In this document: piece by piece, positions 1 to 8,116 of the stretch
How the letters are laid out: each line of letters begins with the position of its first letter
How positions within the stretch are numbered: the stretch's first letter is position 1
Source: JBBIJR01 sp037445875
Lineage (GTDB): Bacteria; CLD3; SB21
Assembly: GCA_037445875.1 (NCBI GenBank)
Contig: JBBIJR010000056.1
Location: 1-24,132, forward strand
DNA: 24,132 nucleotides
Direction: 5' to 3'
The notes under the pieces: generated by a model
Database searches by the model: none
What the model was told of the DNA's origin: nothing
What the model saw: only the letters and a program-made list of their open reading frames with translations
Made by a program: the position numbers and the translations under genes

Positions 1-310
1 TGGAGAGGTACACGTTCCGCTTTTCGCCCTCATGAAACAGCAGTTTGAACTTGGCATCCTCGCCCACCAGCTTGGCCATTTCGGCTGTGGCGGCGAAGTC
101 GCTGGCCGCCAGGGCCGACAACACGGTCGTGTTCATCTTGTCCGTGTTCCCGCGCTGACTAATCAACTGACCGCTCATGTCCGCAAAGAGAATGGCAGAC
201 GCCTTCGTCTTGGAAGCGAGTTCGGACAGAACCTTCGTCACACCCTCGAACTGCTTGCCGTTGAGGATGATCTGCTTGCTTCCATCTTTTAGTTTTTTCG
301 TCTGCAACAT
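1..310 (-). CDS. Roadblock/LC7 domain protein (MglB-like), C-terminus beyond the window
   Basis: Reading the minus strand from an ATG at 310 gives 103 residues, open to the window edge; the 3' end is missing. The start MLQTKKLKDG is followed by a roadblock/LC7 pattern: an amphipathic helix (VTKVLSELASKTKASA), a strand (ILFADMSGQLISQRG) and a second helix (NTTVLSALAASDFAATAEMAKLVG), then the beginning of the next strands (FKLLFHEGEKRNVYL). Proteins of this family, such as MglB, act as GAPs or scaffolds for small Ras-like GTPases. An AAGGGA ribosome site lies about 7 bases before the ATG. It is the last visible gene of the regulatory cluster, but 168 bases separate it from the upstream gene and that gap holds its own promoter. 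A partner GTPase, if present, would lie to the left of the window. That is a prediction, not something seen here. Confidence 0.85.
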   Translation of the reverse strand, partial: MLQTKKLKDGSKQIILNGKQFEGVTKVLSELASKTKASAILFADMSGQLISQRGNTDKMNTTVLSALAASDFAATAEMAKLVGEDAKFKLLFHEGEKRNVYLS

Positions 311-429
311 AACGGTTTCCCTTTTTTATGTTTAACGAATTATCAGAATATTCAAAGCGCTGTGGCCAGCCTCCGGATCAACGGCCGTATCGGTACACAC
401 GAGAGGGTAATGCGGAAGAAGCTTCCGTA

Positions 430-458
430 AGTGTATATAATTTTGGCCCAAGTGTCAA
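430..458 (-). promoter_or_regulatory. Sigma70-type promoter of the MglB-like roadblock gene
   Basis: On the minus strand a perfect -35 TTGACA (458-453) is separated by 17 bases from TACACT (435-430, 4 of 6 matches to TATAAT). Predicted transcription start is near 423, giving a leader of about 110 bases before the ATG at 310. The predicted start falls in a small hairpin, CGGAAG-aag-CTTCCG (413-427). The bases upstream of -35 repeat those at the other promoter of this cluster (see 3749-3777). Confidence 0.6.
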
Positions 459-472
459 TATATTTTTGGGCC
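445..472. repeat. Inverted repeat spanning the -35 region (possible operator)
   Basis: GGCCCAA (445-451) and TTGGGCC (466-472) form a perfect 7-base inverted repeat with a 14-base loop. The loop contains the -35 box at 453-458, and one arm lies in the promoter spacer. It starts 7 bases downstream of the HAMP gene's stop codon but has no T-run after it on the minus strand, so an operator or mRNA stem is more likely than an intrinsic terminator. Confidence 0.4.
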
Positions 473-478
473 GGTCCG

Positions 479-1255
479 TCAGCCGATCTTCTTCTTCTTC
501 AGACGCTCGATGGCCGCCTTCAGGCTCTCCCGGAGCCGCTCGATCGCCAGGGCCAGGTCTCCGATCTCGTCGGAGGATTCCAGCCGAACGATGCTTTCCA
601 GGTCACCCATGCTGATCCGGTCCGCCGCGCCGGTCAGGTATAAGAGCTGCTTGGTCAGTTTGTTGGAGAGGAACAGGGCCACCAGCATGCCGAGGAACAC
701 CGCCACGGCGAGTACGCCACCGACGAGCAGTGCCGTACTGCGGATGATGTCGTCCATATATCGGCGCGACATCCCCACATGCGCGTAGCCGAGCACGCCC
801 TCCCCGATCGGAGTCGTGATCTCGTAATTTTCGACCTCCACCGTCTCGCCCGATTCGAAGGTATTCTTGACCAGGGTCAGGTCGATCTTGTAGTTCTGTT
901 TCGGCGTCTCAATGACATCCTCCCGCAGAACTTCCCTCTGCTGGAAGGAACCGACCTTGAACTTCTGCGCCGGCACCTTGTTGTCCTTGTCGGTGATGTA
1001 CACGTACGAGACGGCGGTGAATTGCGAGGAGATGTCGACCAGGTTCTGAATATCGACCTCGTCGTCTCCCACGAGGGGACGCTCTACCTGTTTGGACAGC
1101 GTGGTAGCGATGGCTTTGCCGCGTTCCGTAAGCTCCGTCTGCAGCGATTCCGAGACCAGATTGATGACCAGCAGGGTGATCCCGATGCCGATGATCAACG
1201 CGCCGCTCACGATCACGATGGGCACTTTCCACTTGAGACTGAGACCTTTGGTCAT
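479..1255 (-). CDS. Membrane sensor protein ending at a HAMP domain
   Basis: A 258-residue protein with the layout of a receptor or histidine-kinase N-terminus. It has TM1 at about 11-34, an extracytoplasmic region at about 35-170 (probably a single Cache/PAS-like sensor fold; the segment AVSYVYITDKDN is typical), TM2 at about 173-196, and a HAMP domain at about 197-250 with the usual GDL and SSDEIGDLA motifs. It ends at ERLKKKKIG, so there is no kinase, cyclase or methyl-accepting output domain. Output would have to pass through partner proteins; the neighbouring roadblock and DUF4388 proteins are candidates (inference). The start at 1255 is supported by GGAGAAGG just upstream. It lies 34 bases downstream of the DUF4388-winged-helix gene in the same orientation. 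Confidence 0.85.
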   Translation of the reverse strand: MTKGLSLKWKVPIVIVSGALIIGIGITLLVINLVSESLQTELTERGKAIATTLSKQVERPLVGDDEVDIQNLVDISSQFTAVSYVYITDKDNKVPAQKFKVGSFQQREVLREDVIETPKQNYKIDLTLVKNTFESGETVEVENYEITTPIGEGVLGYAHVGMSRRYMDDIIRSTALLVGGVLAVAVFLGMLVALFLSNKLTKQLLYLTGAADRISMGDLESIVRLESSDEIGDLALAIERLRESLKAAIERLKKKKIG

Positions 1256-1289
1256 GATCCTTCTCCGCGTCTGTTCGGTGGATACGGGT

Positions 1290-2084
1290 TCACAGAGACT
1301 TGATCTGCCGGAGCATGAATTGCTGAAACGCGAGTTGTTTGGCCGGGTCGTAGATCTCGCCGGCGATGGCTTCGACCAGCGACGGCACCTTTTCCCTGGG
1401 GAACGTGGAACGGGCTTCGCCCATGGACTCGATCACGTCGTCGATGATGATGGAGGCGACCGGTCCGATCAACTGGATCAGTTCGTTCTCCACGGTCTTG
1501 AAGAACTTCTCGTCGACGACTTCCTTATGCACAGGCCGTGCCGCCGTACCGGCCTCCACGACTCCGGCTTCGATCAGCGTGTGCACGACAACGGCCACAT
1601 CCATGTCGCGCATGTTGAGCTTGCCCGCGAGGTCGGACACGGAAGATTCCCCGTCGTCGAGAGCCGCCAGTACCTCCCAATCCCTGGCCTTGAGTTTGAC
1701 GCCGCCCTCGGGCTCCCGGTTGGTCTTGCGGAAGGGCACCTTGTAGGACGGAATCAGGCTCCTGACCCGCTTCCACACCTCCAACTGCTGGGCGCCTTCG
1801 CTGATCAGTTGATTGACGTCCTTTTCGATGCTCTTCTGCGAGGCTCGGCCGTCCGGATCGAACGCGAACTTGCCGCTCGTCCAGAGAACCAGTTCCCGAA
1901 AAGCGGGCTCTCCGATGTACGCGTGGCAGACCGCATGAACGACCTGTCCGCCTTCGATGTAGATCTCGCCGTTCTCGTTCTCCTGCTGCAGGATCAGGCG
2001 GCCGTCCTGTCCGTCGGACAGAAGGAGTTTCACCACGCTGGTGACCTCAAGAAAAGCGAGATTTCCTGACAACACACTGGACAT
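1290..2084 (-). CDS. DUF4388 (PATAN) protein with winged helix and helical C-terminus
   Basis: 264 residues in three parts. Residues 1-100 are a DUF4388/PATAN domain: LSGNLAFLEVTSVVKLL, then the GRLIL and GEIYIEGGQVVHA strands, then GKFAFDPD. Residues about 128-182 look like a winged helix (DWEVLAALDDGESSVSDLAGKLN followed by VVHTLIEAGVVE). Residues about 193-264 form a helical tail containing LIQLIGPVASIIIDD, resembling the IGPxA-type helical domain found at the ends of some bacterial kinases (from memory, tentative). DUF4388 proteins are associated with two-component and gliding/polarity regulation, but no biochemical role is established for this layout. The gene lies 13 bases after the free roadblock gene, in the same operon. 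DNA binding by the winged helix is possible but unproven. Confidence 0.85.
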   Translation of the reverse strand: MSSVLSGNLAFLEVTSVVKLLLSDGQDGRLILQQENENGEIYIEGGQVVHAVCHAYIGEPAFRELVLWTSGKFAFDPDGRASQKSIEKDVNQLISEGAQQLEVWKRVRSLIPSYKVPFRKTNREPEGGVKLKARDWEVLAALDDGESSVSDLAGKLNMRDMDVAVVVHTLIEAGVVEAGTAARPVHKEVVDEKFFKTVENELIQLIGPVASIIIDDVIESMGEARSTFPREKVPSLVEAIAGEIYDPAKQLAFQQFMLRQIKSL

Positions 2085-2097
2085 GACTCATCCCCCG

Positions 2098-2535
2098 TTA
2101 ACTGACAATCTCAACGAGCGACCAGCTCTCCGGATCCATGTTACTCCGGGTGAGAAAACTGCGCCGGGTGGCCTCGATCTTGCTTATGCGTTTCTGGAAT
2201 TTCTTGTCGGCCTCCAGGTCGGCCAGCGCGACATTGACCGTCAGGCGCAACATGGATAGGCTGACCGTCGGGTCGCACAGCACGACCAGATTGAAGTGCA
2301 GGTGCAGCCATGCGTACACGCGGCCGGTCTCGAACTTGATCTCGAATTCATGGTTGGACGGCGACAACCGATCGGCGATGCCTCCCATCTGCACGACGTC
2401 GCGGGCGATCTCCAGGCATTCATCCGCATCCAGCCCCTTGGGCAGCGAATGGTAGACGAGTTCACCGTCGTTGAAGAAAAGGAACGACGTTCGGACGCCG
2501 GCGATGCCGTTGATTTCTTCGAGTTTTTCTTTCAT
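2098..2535 (-). CDS. Roadblock/LC7-like small regulator
   Basis: 145 residues. The start (MKEKLEEINGIAGVRTSFLF then DGELVYHSLP) is the typical roadblock opening of helix, strand and turn. It is followed by a helix (ADECLEIARDVVQMGGIADRL), two strands (HEFEIKFETGRVYAWLHL and NLVVLCDP) and a C-terminal helix (LSMLRLTVNVALADLEADKKF). About 30 basic residues follow the fold (KKFQKRISKIEATRRSFLTRSN). This is a stand-alone domain with no catalytic residues, so a dimerisation or scaffold role is likely. It sits 21 bases after the DUF4388-roadblock gene and 13 before the DUF4388-winged-helix gene, so translation is probably coupled. The assignment rests on pattern and context because roadblock sequences diverge widely. 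Confidence 0.75.
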   Translation of the reverse strand: MKEKLEEINGIAGVRTSFLFFNDGELVYHSLPKGLDADECLEIARDVVQMGGIADRLSPSNHEFEIKFETGRVYAWLHLHFNLVVLCDPTVSLSMLRLTVNVALADLEADKKFQKRISKIEATRRSFLTRSNMDPESWSLVEIVS

Positions 2536-2556
2536 ACGTTCCCGTCCGTGCCGGCC

Positions 2557-3222
2557 TCAGGCCTGGGGTTTGATGTCCGAGAAACCGATCTTGTCGAGAC
2601 CCTGCTCCACCGCTTCGAGGATCAGCTTGGGGTCAATGTTGATCTCGACCACGTCCTCGTGCCAGCGGCACAGCACGCGTTTTTCGTTCTTGGCGGTAAA
2701 GGCCGCCGATTTGAGATTGCCCATCTTCGAGGCCCGCCCGACCTTCTCGATCTTGCGCATCAAAAACGCCATCGCGGCCGACGTTCGCTTGCCGCTGGCG
2801 ATGCCTTCTTCCATCAGGATCTCGCCGAACAGGTTGCAGACCAGCACGCCGTTGACACCGTTGATGTTCTTGATCTCCCTGGACAGTTTCGCCATCGCGG
2901 CGTTCTTGGCCTCACGCAGCTCGTCCACCATGCGAAGGCCTTCCATCAGCAGATTGCCCCAGGCCGCGTTGATCGTGCGTTTGGGCGGAGGCACGTTGCT
3001 CTCCACGCGGAACGGGCCCTCCTTGATCTGCAGGATGCGGAACACCGCTTCTTCCCCTTCGATGCTGCCGTACGTGGCGTGCACGATGTTGCCCTCGGCA
3101 AAGTAGATCCGGCCCACCTGCTTGTGGTGCTCCACCGCGAACATCGATTCGTTCTTCTCCATGCAGTTCAACTGCACAATGTTCGCCAATTTCAGATCCT
3201 TCAAATTTCCGACAAGCGCCAT
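2557..3222 (-). CDS. DUF4388-roadblock/LC7 fusion protein
   Basis: 221 residues. Residues 1-100 are DUF4388/PATAN (MALVGNLKDLKLANIVQLNC, then GRIYFAEGNIVHATYGSIEGEEAVFRIL and GPFRVE). Residues about 108-212 are a roadblock/LC7 domain (LSREIKNINGVNGVLVCNLFGEIL, a helix through MAFLMRKIEKVG, and strands through KRVLCRWHEDVVEINID). The fusion physically links the two domain types that appear as separate proteins in the next two genes, which supports their acting together (inference). It follows the receiver gene by 11 bases in the same direction. A plausible role is a scaffold reading the receiver's phosphorylation state, but no sequence feature proves this. Confidence 0.85.
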   Translation of the reverse strand: MALVGNLKDLKLANIVQLNCMEKNESMFAVEHHKQVGRIYFAEGNIVHATYGSIEGEEAVFRILQIKEGPFRVESNVPPPKRTINAAWGNLLMEGLRMVDELREAKNAAMAKLSREIKNINGVNGVLVCNLFGEILMEEGIASGKRTSAAMAFLMRKIEKVGRASKMGNLKSAAFTAKNEKRVLCRWHEDVVEINIDPKLILEAVEQGLDKIGFSDIKPQA

Positions 3223-3233
3223 GCCCCGGCCCC

Positions 3234-3611
3234 TTAGTTCCTTAACGCTTCCGCAATGATGCTCTTCATGGACTTGATCTCAAACGGCTTCTCGATGTAC
3301 CGGAAAGCTCCGTTGCTCAACGCTTCCTCCTTTTTCTCGTCGGATCCGTACGCCGTCATCATGATCACGTGCGTCTGCGGATGCTGCTGCTTGATGCGTT
3401 TTAACAGCTCGATACCGGTGATGCCCGGCATGGTGATGTCCGTGATCACCACGTCAAACGGGTTTTGAATGAACTTCTCCCACGCCTCGTTGCCGGACGA
3501 GGCCGTCACCACTTCGTAATTCTCTTTGGATATGATGAAACTCTGGTACAGGCTGAACGTCAGCGTCTCTTCGTCATCCACAATGAGAATTCGTCTTAGA
3601 TTCTGCGACAT
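3234..3611 (-). CDS. Stand-alone CheY-like response regulator receiver
   Basis: 125 residues consisting only of a receiver domain. The acidic pocket D12-D13, the phospho-acceptor D58 (VVITDITMPG), the switch T86 (MMTAYG) and the invariant K108 (IEKPF) are all present, so it should be phosphorylatable. There is no output domain. It is the first gene of the minus-strand cluster and lies about 130 bases downstream of the predicted transcription start. No histidine kinase is in the window, so its phosphodonor must be encoded elsewhere. The ribosome site is poor: GAGG lies about 13 bases before the ATG. Confidence 0.93.
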   Translation of the reverse strand: MSQNLRRILIVDDEETLTFSLYQSFIISKENYEVVTASSGNEAWEKFIQNPFDVVITDITMPGITGIELLKRIKQQHPQTHVIMMTAYGSDEKKEEALSNGAFRYIEKPFEIKSMKSIIAEALRN

Positions 3612-3918
3612 CGGAACCCGGACCTCAATGAATCATCGGTCAGTCGGTCTTGGCGGAAAGGAAAAGTTATGATCTATCCCGGTTAGGGGAGCGCGGAGGC
3701 GCTGTGAGTGATCTACCTTGAAGGTTTGCAAGCTAAGTAAAACAAAACAATATATTTAATACATATATGGTTGTCAATACCTTTTTGGCATTCCACGATT
3801 GTTTTTCTTGACTTTTTAAGGCCCATCGGCAGTGGCGCGCTCAAACGACCTTTGCATTTTCTGGTGGGATTGCTTAACTTCAGTGGATTTAATAACGAAA
3901 ACCAATGAGGAGAAGAGC
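3612..3918. promoter_or_regulatory. Divergent intergenic region (307 bases)
   Basis: This AT-rich spacer separates the receiver operon (minus) from the membrane protein gene (plus). It contains the strong minus-strand promoter listed at 3749-3777. The leader contains a perfect hairpin AGCGC-ggag-GCGCT (3690-3703), flanked by two TGATCTA copies (3670-3676 and 3709-3715). No convincing -35/-10 pair was found for the plus-strand gene, and I see no open reading frame of note. Confidence 0.5.
3749..3777 (-). promoter_or_regulatory. Sigma70-type promoter of the receiver/DUF4388/roadblock operon
   Basis: On the minus strand the -35 TTGACA (3777-3772) is perfect, the spacer is exactly 17 bases, and the -10 TATATT (3754-3749) matches five of six consensus positions. 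The start would be near 3742. The bases at and upstream of -35, read on the minus strand as CCAAAAANNTATTGACA (3788-3772), recur at the second promoter of the cluster (469-453). Confidence 0.7.
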
Positions 3919-4509
3919 ATGACCTCCCTGTCCGAAGTGACCGTTCAGGAGTTTCAAGCGGCCCTGACACCCGAGGCTGTGCGGATGTTCCAGATCGTTC
4001 AGGGGGCGGTTGGCATGGGTGTGGCGGTTTTTCTGCTGATTGTGATTGGAATGTACGTCAACGGCTCAGCTGCAGCGGAGGCGGCGCCGGCCGATAATCC
4101 GGAAGGCCTGATGCAGGCGATGACGCTGGTCCATTTTGCGCTGCTTGCTGTCCTGCTCGTACTCTCCGCGATGCTGTTCAACGCACAATTCAGCGATGCC
4201 CGCCTGCGTTCCGGGGTCAACCTGACGCTCAACGACGCCAAAGGCCGGCCGTTGACGGACAACGGCTCGCGGTGCCTCGCCCTCATGCGGACCGCGATGA
4301 TCCTGCGACTGGCGATGCTCGAGGGCCCCGCCCTGTTCGGCCTGGTGATCTGCCTGCTCGGGGCCATGAACGGATTTCTGCATACTCATCCGTTGTACTG
4401 GGTCAACGCCGCGTCCGCCCTGTATTTCATCGGCTACGTGGTTCAGACGTTTCCCAACCGTCAGCGGATGGAAGAAATCTTCCAGACCCGGGTTCTGAAG
4501 ACGGCCTGA
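3919..4509 (+). CDS. Four-helix membrane protein of unknown function
   Basis: 196 residues. Hydrophobic segments lie at about 18-39 (GAVGMGVAVFLLIVIGMYV), 59-80 (LVHFALLAVLLVLSAMLF), 117-145 (MILRLAMLEGPALFGLVICLLGAM) and 151-170 (VNAASALYFIGYVV), so four membrane passes are likely. A short Ala-rich loop separates the first two. I do not recognise a family. The ATG at 3919 is chosen because GAGGAG sits about 7 bases upstream; an in-frame GTG at 3832 would add 29 residues without a ribosome site. It is divergent from the regulatory cluster and 111 bases ahead of icmF, so it could belong to either context. Confidence 0.8.
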   Translation: MTSLSEVTVQEFQAALTPEAVRMFQIVQGAVGMGVAVFLLIVIGMYVNGSAAAEAAPADNPEGLMQAMTLVHFALLAVLLVLSAMLFNAQFSDARLRSGVNLTLNDAKGRPLTDNGSRCLALMRTAMILRLAMLEGPALFGLVICLLGAMNGFLHTHPLYWVNAASALYFIGYVVQTFPNRQRMEEIFQTRVLKTA

Positions 4510-4528
4510 CCCTGCCTCACCGTCCTCG

Positions 4529-4557
4529 TTGCTTTTTCCCGTCTCTACGCTTATCTT
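4529..4557 (+). promoter_or_regulatory. Possible weak promoter upstream of icmF
   Basis: TTGCTT (4529-4534), a 17-base spacer and TATCTT (4552-4557) lie 64 bases before the icmF ATG. Both boxes are only partial matches, so this is tentative. Confidence 0.25.
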
Positions 4558-4620
4558 ACTGCGCCGGAGACGTTCCCGTCGCAACGGGTACGAGCCTGTC
4601 CAACTTCAAAGGCGTCAGGT

Positions 4621-7600
4621 ATGGAAACGGAAGCCTACAAGCCCAAGCATAAGCTGCGATTTGTCACCGCGGCCAGTCTGTTCGACGGACACGACGCCAG
4701 CATCAACGTCATGCGCCGCATCCTTCAGGCCTCCGGCGTGGAGGTGATTCACCTCGGACACAACCGTTCCGCGGAGGACGTCGTCAACACGGCCATCCAA
4801 GAGGACGCGCAGGCCATCGCGGTCAGTTCCTACCAGGGCGGACACATCGAGTACTTCAAGTACATGCGCGACCTGCTCGACCGGAAAGGGGCGCGGCACA
4901 TCAAGATCTTCGGCGGCGGGGGCGGCGTGATCGTGCCGGACGAAATCCGCGAGCTCGAATCGTACGGCATCGACCGCATCTACTCCCCGGACGACGGCCG
5001 TCTGCTGGGCCTGCAGGGGATGATCAATGACATGATGCGCCGGACCGATTTTGCGACGGTCGAGACTATCAACAGCCATGTGAACGCGCTGTCCCCGGCC
5101 AATCCCAACGTCATCGCACAGCTCATCACGTACGCCGAGAACCTCGTCGAGGACTCTTCCAACGGCAACATCGAGGCGATCCGACAGGAACTCGACAGGG
5201 TCCGGCCGGCAAAGACGATACCGGTTGTCGGTATCACCGGTACGGGCGGCGCAGGCAAGAGTTCACTGACGGACGAACTCGTTCGCCGGTTCATCCATGA
5301 CTTCGCAGACAAGACTGTAGCCATCGTTTCGGTGGACCCCTCCAAACGTAAGACGGGCGGGGCTTTGCTCGGAGACCGTATCCGGATGAACGCGATCGGC
5401 CATCCGAGGGTGTACATGCGCAGTCTGGCGACCCGTCAGTCTCACCTGGCGCTCAGCAAGTCGATCCAGGAAGCGATCGAGATCGTACGGGCGGCGGGCT
5501 TCGACCTTATCATCGTGGAAACTGCCGGTATCGGCCAGTCCGATTCGGAGGTGGTGGACCTGGTCGACCTGTCGATCTACGTCATGACGTCCGATTTCGG
5601 CGCCGCCACTCAGCTCGAGAAGATCGACATGATCGATTTTGCCGACATCGTCGTGATCAACAAGTTTGACAAGCGCGGATCGGAGGACGCCCTGCGGGAC
5701 GTCCGCAAGCAGTACAAGCGCAGCCGCAAGCTGTTCGACGCTCCGGACGAGACGCTGCCTGTCTTCGGCACGATCGCCAGCCAGTTCAACGACCCGGGCG
5801 TCAACCGGTTGTACGTGCATCTCATCGAATCGGTAAAGGCGCGCACAAAGGTCGATTGGGTATCGTCGATGGCCGTGACCGAGGCGATGAGCAAAAAGAA
5901 GCACGTCATTCCTCCGGAGCGCACGCGATATCTGAGCGAAATCGCCGACACGGTGCGCTCGTATCATCGGTTTGTCGCAGAACAATCGGACGTGGCGCGG
6001 CGCCTCTATCAATTGAGCGGCTCTAAAGACACGTTTGCGCACCAGGAACGTCTGGCGGCGGGACAGTTGAAGTCGTTCGAGGTGGCCGAGGCAGGGGACG
6101 CGGACAGCGTGTCGCGCGTCAGCTTCGAAAAGGTCCGGAACGCCGACGAGACCGTCCGGGCACTCGACCGGATGATCGAGAACCTGCAGTTGCGCCTGAG
6201 GCCGGAATTCCTGAAGCGCCTCGAGTCCTGGGATGAATTCAAACGGATGTACGCACAAGACAAGATGATCACGCGCGTGCGCGACCGCGAGGTGGTGAGC
6301 GAGCTGTCCACCGCGTCCCTTTCCGGAACACGCATCCCCAAGGTGGCGCTGCCGCGGTACGGGGACTGGGGCGACCTGCTGCGATGGATCATGGAAGAGA
6401 ACGTGCCCGGCGCGCCGCTCTACGACATCGTCTGCGGCCCCGGCATCGGCACCTGCCGCCANNNNNNNNNNGTTCCCCTTCAAACGCACGACCGAGGACC
6501 CTACCCGGATGTTCGCCGGTGAGGGTACGCCCGAGCGGACCAACCGGCGATTTCACTATCTCAGCAAGGACCAGCCCTACGCGCGCCTCTCGACCGCCTT
6601 CGATTCCGTCACGCTGTACGGCGAGGATCCCGACGAACGGCCGGATATCTACGGCAAGGTCGGCAATTCCGGTGTGTCCATCTGCACACTCGACGACATG
6701 AAGAAGCTCTACGCAGGATTCGATCTGTGCGATCCCAACACGTCGGTGTCCATGACCATCAACGGCCCCGCGCCCATGATCCTCGCGATGTTCTTCAACA
6801 CCGCCGTCGATCAGCAGGTCGAGAAGCACCTCCGCCGGACCGGGCAGGCGGACCGCCTCCATCATCCGCAGGTCGATCATGCCCATCCGCATTATGCTAA
6901 AGCCGTCAAGTACGACGGCGTGCTGTTCGGCTATGGTACGCTGGGCACGACCGGGGACCGCCTGGTGGACCGCGAGACGTACGAAAAGATCAAGGCCGAT
7001 ACCCTGCAGGTCGTTCGGGGCACCGTGCAGGCCGATATTCTGAAAGAGGACCAGGCACAGAATACCTGCATCTTCTCCACCGAGTTCGCCTTGAAGATGA
7101 TGGGCGACGTGCAGGAGTACTACGTGCAGAACCGGATACGCAATCATTATTCTGTAAGTATTTCCGGCTACCACATCGCCGAAGCGGGCGCCAATCCGAT
7201 TTCGCAGGCCGCCTTTACGCTGGCCAACGGTTTCACGTATCTCGAGTACTACCTGTCGCGCGGCATGAACGTCGACGATTTCGCGCCCAACCTGTCCTTT
7301 TTCTTTTCCAACGGCCTCGATCCGGAGTATGCGGTCATCGGACGCGTTGCACGACGCATCTGGGCCGTGGCCCTCAAATACAAATACAAGGGCAACGACC
7401 GATCGCAGAAACTCAAGTACCACATTCAGACGTCCGGACGCAGCCTGCACGCGATGGAGATCGGCTTCAACGACATCCGCACGACCCTGCAGGCGCTGAT
7501 GGCCATTTACGACAACTGCAACTCGCTGCACACCAACGCCTACGACGAAGCGATCACCACCCCGACGGAAGAATCCGTCCGCCGCGCCATGGCCATTCAA

Positions 7601-8116
7601 CTCATCATCAACAAGGAACTGGGCCAGGCCAGGAACGAGAATTCCCTGCAGGGCTCGTTCATCATCGAAGAGCTGACCGATCTTGTGGAGGAGGCGATCC
7701 TGGCCGAATTCGACCGGATCTCCGAACGCGGCGGCGTGCTCGGAGCAATGGAGACCATGTACCAGCGGAACAAGATCCAGGAGGAGTCGCTGCTGTACGA
7801 AACGCTCAAACACGACGGCCGGTTGCCCATCGTCGGAGTCAATACTTTCCTGAACCCTGCCGGCGAGTCTGAGCAGCGCCCCACGGAGCTGATCCGTTCG
7901 ACGACGGAGGAAAAGGAATCGCAGATCCGCAACCTGCACGGCTTCTGGCACGCCAACCAGGAGCACTCTGGCGAAATGCTTAGGCGATTGAAGGACGCAG
8001 CGTTGCAGAACCGAAACCTCTTCGCGGAACTCATGGAAACCGTCAAGTACTGTTCCCTCGGTCAGATTTCCCGCACACTCTACGATGTCGGAGGCCAGTA
8101 TCGAAGGAATATGTGA
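4621..8116 (+). CDS. icmF: Fused isobutyryl-CoA mutase IcmF (interrupted by assembly gap)
   Basis: IcmF is a single-chain adenosylcobalamin mutase interconverting isobutyryl-CoA and n-butyryl-CoA, with a built-in MeaB-like GTPase chaperone. The order here is typical. The N-terminal B12 domain has DGHDAS (22-27; H24 is the lower cobalt ligand). The G-domain has Walker A GITGTGGAGKS (204-214), the DPSKRKTGGALLGDR segment, ETAGIGQSD and the NKFD base-recognition motif (347-350). A linker leads to the mutase TIM barrel with DPTRMFAGEG, AFDSVTLYG, SVSMTINGPAP and SISGYHIAEAGANP. The reading frame changes across the ten Ns (6462-6471): the left part reads from 4621, and the right part resumes at 6473 with FPFKRTTEDPTR. 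About 50 bases left of the gap do not encode the expected family sequence and are probably a bad contig end. The real gene is most likely intact, near the family's usual length of about 1,100 residues. Confidence 0.93.
6462..6471. other. Assembly gap of ten Ns inside icmF
   Basis: Ten ambiguous bases of probably arbitrary length. The icmF frame differs on either side (frame of 4621 before, frame of 6473 after), so the gap size or the left contig end is wrong. Translation around this point should not be trusted. Confidence 0.98.

Noticed and set aside
3832..3918. GTG-started 29-residue extension of the membrane protein
   Set aside because: It has no ribosome site and an unlikely N-terminus, while the ATG at 3919 has GAGGAG upstream.
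4575..4588. CCCGT-cgca-ACGGG hairpin before icmF
   Set aside because: A five-pair stem without a T-run; too weak to call a terminator or riboswitch.
5263..6543. 426-codon antisense open frame
   Set aside because: It is opposite the conserved G-domain of icmF and crosses the gap.
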